Shown here one piece after another: positions 1-4,744 of a DNA stretch of 5,413 nt. Origin of the DNA: Acidimicrobiaceae bacterium (GTDB lineage Bacteria; Actinomycetota; Acidimicrobiia; Acidimicrobiales; Ilumatobacteraceae); assembly GCA_947487095.1 (NCBI GenBank), contig CANKVI010000066.1, positions 1 to 5,413 of the forward strand, written 5' to 3'. The notes under the pieces were generated by a model that did no database searches, was not told where the DNA came from, and saw only the letters and a list, made by a program, of their open reading frames with translations. Numbering within the stretch: the first letter of the stretch is position 1; each line of letters opens with the position of its first letter. Both the position numbers and the translations under genes were made by a program.

Positions 1-334
1 CCGATTTCTTCATCGGCTTCCATTCGTAATAGGCATTCATCGGCATAACACACCGATGACGACTAATGAGGTTACGAAACGAAGGCTTCTCGGCAACCGA
101 CTCTGACCGCGCGTTGATCAAACTCGCTGCGCGTGAAACATCTTTCGCCCACACTGGAACCAGGCCCCACGACATGACATCTAATTGCACTAGACCCTCA
201 ATGCCTCGTAAAACGTACACATCGCTAGTCGGAGAAATATTGAAGTTCAGAGATAGTTCTGCGCTACTTGCAACCGCAGAAAAAGCTTGCGCAATTTCCT
301 GCGCACCAGTTTTGCGCACATACCTTCCACACAT
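1..334 (-). CDS. SRAP domain protein (SOS response-associated peptidase family, YedK/HMCES-like), C-terminus cut off by window edge
   Basis: Translating the minus strand from the ATG at 334 gives 111 codons open to the left edge. The protein begins MCGRY, so Cys2 is exposed after Met removal. It then shows FNISPT (31-36), SWGLVPVW (55-62), INARSES (73-79) and a YYEWK segment (102-106). This is the standard order of SRAP motifs. Cys2, Asn74 and Glu104 line up with the catalytic Cys2, Asn75 and Glu105 of E. coli YedK; the active-site His would lie beyond the edge. Family members form a stable thiazolidine crosslink between Cys2 and abasic sites in single-stranded DNA, shielding them from strand breakage. 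The start is fixed because Cys must be residue 2. The gene follows the DUF554 gene after 6 bases with only a weak GAG upstream, so co-transcription and perhaps translational coupling are likely. Roughly half the protein is missing. No LexA-type box was found nearby. Confidence 0.95.
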   Translation of the reverse strand, partial: MCGRYVRKTGAQEIAQAFSAVASSAELSLNFNISPTSDVYVLRGIEGLVQLDVMSWGLVPVWAKDVSRAASLINARSESVAEKPSFRNLISRHRCVMPMNAYYEWKPMKKS

Positions 335-340
335 GCTTGG

Positions 341-1051
341 CTATCTCAGCAGGCCCGTATTGTCTGCGAAGAGCTGAACCAACACCGGAGTCACAATCAA
401 GCCTGGAAGCAGCGAACCTAATCGAATCTTTTTAATGTCCAGCAAGTTCAATCCGATTGCCATAACTGCTAAGCCACCTGTCGCAAACAATTCAATTCGC
501 ATTCGATCATTGAGAAGCGAATCAAGTTGCGTGCCAAACAATGTCAATGTTCCTTGCACGACGAACACGCTGACAGCGCTAAACAGCACTCCAACACCAT
601 GAATTGCACCAAAAATGACGCTCATGAAACCGTCAAGTGTTCCTTTGATGATGTACAACTGCGGTGTTTCTCCTGACGCATCTTGGATCGCACCAAGAAT
701 GGTGAGTGGGCCAATACAAAACAACAGCGTTGCTGTGACAAAACCAGAAATGAATCGACCTGGATCTTGTCGTTTCGCAAAACGCTTCCGAATTACTTCC
801 CCAATGCCCTCGAGCCGATCTTCGATGCGTAACACTTCACCGATTAATGCGCCAAAAACCATTCCGAGTAGCGGAAACACCATGTTGTGCGTTTTCAACA
901 AATCGCTCAGACCGAGACCGATGGTGACCATGCCGATCACTTGTACGACGATCAATCGAACTCGATCAGGGATCTTGTCTCCCATTGCAATGCCAACCAT
1001 GCCGCCGATTAACACTGTGGCAGTATTGATTAATGTTCCGAGGCCAACCAC
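341..1051 (-). CDS. DUF554 family integral membrane protein (YqgA/YdfK-like)
   Basis: The 236-residue hydrophobic protein has the features of the DUF554 family (E. coli YqgA, B. subtilis YdfK): an N-terminal GTLIN segment (5-9) followed by a glycine-rich helix, a central FCIGPLTILGAIQD segment (111-124), and a KGTLDGF...FGAIHGVGVLFSA region in the second half. Several membrane helices are visible, with a charged cytoplasmic-looking loop at about 72-99 rich in Arg, Lys and Glu. Length matches the family. The transported substrate or biochemical role of the family is not established, and the sequence does not show it. The start is GTG at 1051: an in-frame TAG lies four codons upstream (1061-1063), and MVGLGTLIN fits the family N-terminus. 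The start lies 13 bases from that of the divergent EamA gene. The SRAP gene follows after 6 bases, suggesting a two-gene operon. Confidence 0.95.
   Translation of the reverse strand: MVGLGTLINTATVLIGGMVGIAMGDKIPDRVRLIVVQVIGMVTIGLGLSDLLKTHNMVFPLLGMVFGALIGEVLRIEDRLEGIGEVIRKRFAKRQDPGRFISGFVTATLLFCIGPLTILGAIQDASGETPQLYIIKGTLDGFMSVIFGAIHGVGVLFSAVSVFVVQGTLTLFGTQLDSLLNDRMRIELFATGGLAVMAIGLNLLDIKKIRLGSLLPGLIVTPVLVQLFADNTGLLR
1009..1036 (+). promoter_or_regulatory. possible promoter for the EamA gene, inside the divergent DUF554 gene
   Basis: TTAACA (1009-1014) and TAATGT (1031-1036) are separated by 16 bases, a sigma-70-like arrangement upstream of the plus-strand start at 1065. It would give a leader of roughly 20 bases. 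The site lies within the first codons of the DUF554 gene, because the two starts are only 13 bases apart. Short AT-rich matches like this arise by chance, so this is a weak call. Confidence 0.2.
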
Positions 1052-1064
1052 ACGACCACGCTAT

Positions 1065-1898
1065 ATGACAGTGATCTTGGCGCTCTGCGCTGCAGCGTTT
1101 TACGGAGTCGCTGACTACTCAGGAAGTCGTGGCGCCCGCATTGCCCACGCCGCATCAATTACGTTCCTCGGTCAGGCAGTGGCTTTTGTATTTATCGGCT
1201 TCTTTCTGTTGTTTGCCCGAACGCCCGTTATGCCAGCCGAAAGTTGGATGTGGACCACCGGTGGTGGATTTGGCGGCGCCATTGCCTTGGTTGCGTTTTA
1301 TCAAGCCATGTCAAAGGGCTCAATGACGGTCATCGCGCCAATCACAGCAGTCATTGGATTATCTGTTCCCGTTCTCGCTGGGGTGTTGCAGGGCGAACGC
1401 CCGTCATCACTTGCCTGGCTTGGCATAGCAATAGCGGTTGTTGCCGTTGCACTCGTTGGCGATGTTCTCGATCACCACGACCTACCAACCTCCATGAGCG
1501 CCATATGGATGGCCATAGCTGCAGGCTTTGGTTTTGGCATGATTTTTGTGTGCATGGGCAATGCAAGTCATGAACATGGTCTGTGGCCATTGTTTGGTCA
1601 GCGTTTGGTCAGCGTGCCAACTGTTGCGCTCATCGCACTACTCCAAACAAAGCGAGTTCATGTACCTAAGAAAGCAATCGGCTTTGCAATTCTTGCAGGT
1701 GTTCTCGACACCTCGGCCAACGGTCTATACCTTGCAGCGACCAGCATGGGCTTGATGTCACTTGTTTCAGTCATTGTTGCTCTCTATCCAGTTTCAACTG
1801 TTGCGCTTGCCATGAAGTTTGACCACGAACGGCTCCATCGCTCACAAGCCGTTGGAATTTTGATGGCTGCTGCGGCTTTAGTGCTCGTCAGTATCTGA
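1065..1898 (+). CDS. EamA domain (drug/metabolite transporter superfamily) membrane protein
   Basis: A 277-residue protein with about ten hydrophobic helices in two tandem EamA repeats, roughly 2-131 and 145-276. Repeat one starts with FYGVADYSGS, and its later part has FYQAMSKGSMTVIAPI followed by the helix pair ending near LQGERPSSLAW. Repeat two shows the matching pattern of a small-residue helix (DTSANGLYLAATSMG) then VSVIVALYPVSTVALA and the charged turn FDHERLHRSQ. Members of this superfamily are inner-membrane exporters or permeases of metabolites; the substrate cannot be read from sequence. The frame stays open upstream to 615, but that part is antisense to DUF554 and lacks membrane character. 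The ATG at 1065 begins a helix typical of the family and is chosen. No clear Shine-Dalgarno precedes it. The gene contains an 11-bp tandem repeat at 1592-1613. Confidence 0.93.
   Translation: MTVILALCAAAFYGVADYSGSRGARIAHAASITFLGQAVAFVFIGFFLLFARTPVMPAESWMWTTGGGFGGAIALVAFYQAMSKGSMTVIAPITAVIGLSVPVLAGVLQGERPSSLAWLGIAIAVVAVALVGDVLDHHDLPTSMSAIWMAIAAGFGFGMIFVCMGNASHEHGLWPLFGQRLVSVPTVALIALLQTKRVHVPKKAIGFAILAGVLDTSANGLYLAATSMGLMSLVSVIVALYPVSTVALAMKFDHERLHRSQAVGILMAAAALVLVSI
1592..1613 (+). repeat. perfect 11-bp direct tandem repeat, two copies
   Basis: The unit GTTTGGTCAGC occurs twice without interruption, at 1592-1602 and 1603-1613, inside the EamA gene. Because 11 is not a multiple of 3, the two copies are read in different frames and encode the stretch around FGQRLVS. 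Gain or loss of one copy would shift the reading frame. The encoded residues look normal for the family, so both copies belong in the working gene. Confidence 0.8.
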
Positions 1899-1909
1899 TC
1901 TACGAGCAC
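1881..1909. terminator. inverted repeat at the EamA 3' end; possible terminator hairpin without T-tract
   Basis: GTGCTCGT (1881-1888) and ACGAGCAC (1902-1909) are perfect 8-bp inverted repeats with a 13-base spacer. Inside the spacer CAG and CTG (1889-1891, 1895-1897) could extend the fold. The element spans the EamA stop codon (1896-1898) and lies between that gene and the convergent tRNA-Pro. Neither side has a T-run, so it is not a classical intrinsic terminator. It may be a transcript-end hairpin acting in either direction, or chance. Confidence 0.3.
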
Positions 1910-1922
1910 GAGTGTGCAGAGT

Positions 1923-1996
1923 CGGGCTGGCGGGATTTGAACCCACGACCTCTTGTCCCCCAGACAAGCGCGCTAACCAAGCTGCGCTACAGCCCG
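1923..1996 (-). tRNA. tRNA-Pro, anticodon GGG
   Basis: The minus strand folds into a complete 74-base cloverleaf. The acceptor stem CGGGCTG/CAGCCCG has seven perfect pairs and begins with C1-G72. The D stem is GCGC/GCGC. The anticodon stem is CTTGT/ACAAG around the loop CTGGGGG, which places GGG (1961-1959) after T33. The variable loop is AGGTC, the T stem GTGGG/CCCGC has one G-T wobble, and the T loop is TTCAAAT. It decodes CCC, and CCU by wobble. The bases after position 73 read ACT, so the CCA end is not encoded and must be added enzymatically. The 5' end lies 13 bases after the stop codon of the zinc-ribbon gene on the same strand. It could be processed from that transcript, or start from a weak TAGGCT hexamer (2007-2012). 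Confidence 0.97.
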
Positions 1997-2009
1997 TATC
2001 TTGCCGAGC

Positions 2010-2261
2010 CTAACGGAACAGTTCGATTACACGCCAAGACAGATACAGCACTAGTCCACCCACCAACAGCTTGAAGTGCCACGGCAACGGGACGTTTTCT
2101 TCTCCATCAACACCTGCGAGCTTTTTCAGATCAAGATTCTTGGCGGTAATTGTCCCGTGCGCATTGGCAACTTCGATTTCAGTTGAACAGTTCGGGCAAC
2201 GACCGTCCTGCGAAACCGCGCTAGGAGCCAAATACTTTGAACATGGTTCACACCACGGCAT
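2010..2261 (-). CDS. small zinc-ribbon protein with a single C-terminal transmembrane helix, function unknown
   Basis: This 83-residue protein starts MPWCEPC and has a CxxC-x14-CxxC arrangement (Cys4, Cys7, Cys22, Cys25), the layout of a zinc-ribbon knuckle pair. A polar linker with charged residues (about 28-56) follows. Then comes one hydrophobic helix (about 63-82, starting after PLPWHFK and ending at the last residue), so the protein probably sits at the membrane by its C-terminus. I do not recognise a named family. Support for a real gene comes from the clean domain logic, an ATG start only 11 bases after the der stop codon, and the same orientation as der. The metal is inferred from the cysteine spacing. 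A role with Der in ribosome or membrane processes is only a guess from position. No strong Shine-Dalgarno is visible. Confidence 0.82.
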   Translation of the reverse strand: MPWCEPCSKYLAPSAVSQDGRCPNCSTEIEVANAHGTITAKNLDLKKLAGVDGEENVPLPWHFKLLVGGLVLYLSWRVIELFR

Positions 2262-2272
2262 AATGCTTAACT

Positions 2273-3610
2273 TCAGTCCGATCGCTTGCGAACACGCAAC
2301 TTGATAGGTGTTGAACCGAATTCGAATTTTTCGCGGATTGATCGTTCCAAATATCGCAAATAATGCTGAGGCAATTCCCTGTTTACGAACAGGGTAAACG
2401 TTGGCGGATCATTTGCACCTTGCAACGCATACAACACACGCGCGCCAGCACCCGCTGGTTGCTTTTGTTGTGCTTCCGCAATCACACGGTTTACATCCTT
2501 TGTTGGAACACGTTTGTGATAATCGACTATGCACTCCTGCAAAATTGGGAGAAGACGGTGAACGCCTTTGCCAGTAAGTGCTGACAGTTTGAGCACTGGT
2601 GCGTCGCCGATGAAATACAACTTCCGAGTCATTTCCGTGTCAATGTGCTCGCGCCCATCTGCATCAAGTGTTTCCCACTTGTTCAACACCACGATGACTG
2701 GGCAACCTGCGGCATCGATACGTTCCGCGAGGCGTTGATCTTGGTTTGTAATTCCCTCTTGTGCATCGATCACGAGCAGGGCGACGTCTGACTCATCAAC
2801 TGCCCGCAGAGCGCGAACAAATGAGTAGTACTCGGCAGATTCGTCTACCTGACTCTTGCGGCGCATACCTGCGGTGTCAACGAAAACTATTGGACCGTCA
2901 GGCGTGTCTACCTGTGTGTCAATTGCGTCGCGTGTAGTTCCTGCCATGTCATGCGTAATAGAGCGGTCTTCGCCTACCAAGCGGTTAAACAACGTGCTCT
3001 TACCTACGTTTGGACGACCAACAATTGACACGCGCGGAATTCCGGACACGCCGCGTGGAAGAACTACCTCTTCTTCTGTGTCTGGCGCATCAACAATTTC
3101 CAAAATCATGTCAAGCAAGTCGCCAGATTTGCGACCGTGCAAAGCGGACACCGGCACAGGATCGCCAAAACCAAGTTTGAGAAAGTCCCAGCGATCAGCT
3201 TCCCGCTTATCCGAATCGATCTTGTTACTTACCACGATGACTGGGCAATTCAGGCGACGTAGCCACAAACCAATTTGCTCGTCATCGTCGGTGACCCCGA
3301 TAGCGGTATCAACGACAAACAGCACCAAACTTGCGGTCTTTGCGGCTTCCTCGACTTGACGACTTACCTTGGCGTCGAGCTCCGAACCACCTGGCATCCA
3401 TCCACCGGTATCCACCAAGTTGAACTTCTTGCCTGTCCACTCAACTTCGCGCTCAAATCGATCGCGCGTAATTCCTGGCTGATCTTCGACAATGGCAACC
3501 TGTGCACCCATGAACCGATTGAACAATGTGCTCTTGCCAACATTGGGCCTTCCAACAATGACTACCGTCGGAAGAGCCGATGGAGATTCGTTTTCCAGTT
3601 CGGTTGTCAC
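2273..3610 (-). CDS. der: ribosome biogenesis GTPase Der (EngA)
   Basis: The 445-residue protein has two tandem GTPase domains and a C-terminal KH-like domain, the architecture unique to Der/EngA. It acts in the cytoplasm in maturation of the 50S ribosomal subunit. Domain one has GRPNVGKST (20-28), GITRD (46-50), DTGG (67-70) and NKID (129-132). Domain two has GRPNVGKST (198-206), GTTRD (224-228), DTAG (245-248) and NKWE (310-313). The last motif has Glu where Asp is usual. An acidic linker (about 174-184) joins the domains, and the KH-like region runs from about 345 to the end, finishing VRKRSD. Length is typical. The start is GTG at 3610, because an in-frame TAG lies at 3620-3622 and no other start precedes the first P-loop. 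A -10-like hexamer just upstream suggests a leaderless transcript. It is followed by the zinc-ribbon gene after 11 bases and is divergent from ispH. Confidence 0.99.
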   Translation of the reverse strand: MTTELENESPSALPTVVIVGRPNVGKSTLFNRFMGAQVAIVEDQPGITRDRFEREVEWTGKKFNLVDTGGWMPGGSELDAKVSRQVEEAAKTASLVLFVVDTAIGVTDDDEQIGLWLRRLNCPVIVVSNKIDSDKREADRWDFLKLGFGDPVPVSALHGRKSGDLLDMILEIVDAPDTEEEVVLPRGVSGIPRVSIVGRPNVGKSTLFNRLVGEDRSITHDMAGTTRDAIDTQVDTPDGPIVFVDTAGMRRKSQVDESAEYYSFVRALRAVDESDVALLVIDAQEGITNQDQRLAERIDAAGCPVIVVLNKWETLDADGREHIDTEMTRKLYFIGDAPVLKLSALTGKGVHRLLPILQECIVDYHKRVPTKDVNRVIAEAQQKQPAGAGARVLYALQGANDPPTFTLFVNRELPQHYLRYLERSIREKFEFGSTPIKLRVRKRSD

Positions 3611-3622
3611 CCATTCATTCTA
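3611..3622 (-). promoter_or_regulatory. -10 element for der, positioned for a leaderless transcript
   Basis: On the minus strand TAGAAT (3622-3617) fits the TANNNT -10 pattern and is followed by six bases and then the GTG start of der. That spacing puts transcription start at or next to the start codon. No Shine-Dalgarno lies between. No good -35 hexamer is visible at 16-18 bases upstream. The hexamer also contains the in-frame TAG that bounds the gene. Confidence 0.45.
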
Positions 3623-3664
3623 CTCGCGTGATTGAAACAATGGTCTGAACTCCAAAGCGTGAAA

Positions 3665-3683
3665 AACACTGCAGTATTGTGTT
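3665..3683. promoter_or_regulatory. -10 element for ispH within a small inverted repeat (possible operator)
   Basis: TATTGT (3675-3680) matches TANNNT and ends eight bases before the ispH ATG at 3689, as expected for a leaderless or near-leaderless plus-strand transcript. It overlaps an inverted repeat, AACAC (3665-3669) and GTGTT (3679-3683), and an 8-bp palindrome ACTGCAGT (3668-3675). A repressor site here would cover the promoter, but the dyad is short and matches no regulator site I can name. There is no clear -35. Confidence 0.4.
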
Positions 3684-3688
3684 CATAG

Positions 3689-4744
3689 ATGCAAAATACG
3701 CCTGAACCTATACGCAGCGTTGATCGCGTGTTGCTTGCTGCCCCACGCGGCTTTTGCGCAGGTGTGGAAATGGCAATCAAAGCACTTGCCTGGATGGTGC
3801 GCACATTCCCTGCTCCTGTCTACTGCTATCACGAGATCGTGCACAATCGCGCCGTTGTGGATCGCTTCCTGAAATTGGGTGTTGTTTTCGTTGATGATAT
3901 TTCTGAAGTTCCAATCGGCATGCCCATCATGCTTTCGGCTCACGGATCGGCACCGCAGGTAGTTGAACTGGCTCGTCAACGTGGAAGTTACGTCGTTGAC
4001 TCGGTGTGTCCATTAGTGACGAAGGTGCACCATGAAGTCAGAGTGCGCGCTGGAAAAGGTTTCCGAATTGTGTACGTAGGACACGAAGGTCATGAAGAAG
4101 CGGTTGGAACTATGGCTGTTGCGCCAGATTCCATATCTCGAGTTGAGTCATTGGATGAAGTTGATGCGTTACCAACTTTTTCTGAGCCTGTTGCATTGCT
4201 CGCACAAACAACGCTATCGCACCGAGATTGGGCAGGCATCGCAGATGCAGTAAAAGTGAAGTATCCGTCCGTGTGGTCCCCTGGTAAAAGTGATTTGTGT
4301 TTCGCAACCACCAACCGTCAAAGCGCGTTGCTACAAATTGCATCTCAATGTGACTCCGTGATTGTTATTGGATCGGCGAATTCTTCGAACACGCGAGCAT
4401 TAGAAAAACTTGCACATGATGAAGGGTGCGAACACGTCTATCGCATCAACAGCGTGGACGAATTACCACGAGATCTACATGGCGTTGTTGGAGTTACCGC
4501 TGGCGCTTCGGCACCTGAAGATCTGGTTAACGAAGTTCTCGCATTTCTCAATCCGACTCACGGTGTTGAAGAAATTCGGATCACGCTCGAAGAAGAATAC
4601 TTTCCACCACCGCGCAACATTCGCCAACTACAAGGTGGAATTGAAACAGCGGCGTTGACCATGATTGGTGCGCCGGTTTCATCAGCGATCAGTGTGGACG
4701 ATCGTTTAGTAAGTGCTAGCGACGTTCTTTCGTCACTTGACTAA
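3689..4744 (+). CDS. ispH: 4-hydroxy-3-methylbut-2-enyl diphosphate reductase
   Basis: IspH (LytB) is an iron-sulfur enzyme that reduces HMBPP to IPP and DMAPP, the last step of the MEP isoprenoid pathway, in the cytoplasm. All three cluster cysteines are present: Cys23 in PRGFCAGV, Cys107 in DSVCPLVTKVH and Cys204 in SDLCFATTNRQ. Substrate-binding residues are also visible: His52 in HEIVHNR, His85 in SAHGSAP, His135 and Glu137 in GHEGHEEAVGT, a QTT at 173-175, GSANSSNT (228-235) and GVTAGASAPE. At 351 residues it is longer than the 316 of E. coli, with about 11 extra N-terminal residues and about 39 after the usual EEEYFPPPRNIR end. The start is certain because TAG (3686-3688) directly precedes the ATG in frame. 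There is no Shine-Dalgarno, in line with a leaderless transcript. Its stop codon touches that of the convergent dehydrogenase gene. Confidence 0.99.
   Translation: MQNTPEPIRSVDRVLLAAPRGFCAGVEMAIKALAWMVRTFPAPVYCYHEIVHNRAVVDRFLKLGVVFVDDISEVPIGMPIMLSAHGSAPQVVELARQRGSYVVDSVCPLVTKVHHEVRVRAGKGFRIVYVGHEGHEEAVGTMAVAPDSISRVESLDEVDALPTFSEPVALLAQTTLSHRDWAGIADAVKVKYPSVWSPGKSDLCFATTNRQSALLQIASQCDSVIVIGSANSSNTRALEKLAHDEGCEHVYRINSVDELPRDLHGVVGVTAGASAPEDLVNEVLAFLNPTHGVEEIRITLEEEYFPPPRNIRQLQGGIETAALTMIGAPVSSAISVDDRLVSASDVLSSLD

Noticed and set aside
66..377. Plus-strand 103-codon open frame
   Set aside because: It is antisense to the SRAP gene, whose catalytic motifs are clear on the minus strand; the plus translation has no recognisable features.
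615..1064. In-frame 150-codon upstream extension of the EamA reading frame
   Set aside because: It is antisense to the well-supported DUF554 gene, is rich in Met, Pro, Thr and Arg without membrane helices, and the family N-terminus begins at the ATG at 1065.
1255..1264. Perfect 10-bp palindrome CCACCGGTGG
   Set aside because: It lies in a Gly-rich coding segment of the EamA gene with no regulatory context; codon composition explains it.
2238..2250. Palindrome TGAACATGGTTCA resembling a gram-positive LexA (SOS) box
   Set aside because: The half-sites GAAC and GTTC are 3 bases apart instead of 4, and the site lies inside the zinc-ribbon coding region, encoding part of its cysteine motif, not upstream of a gene.
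2856..3359. Plus-strand 167-codon open frame inside der
   Set aside because: Der is unambiguous on the minus strand and the antisense product is a low-complexity Ser/Thr/Arg/Pro translation.
3631..3641. Small palindrome ATTGAAACAAT in the der-ispH gap
   Set aside because: Arms are only 4 bp and match no known operator; expected by chance in AT-rich intergenic DNA.
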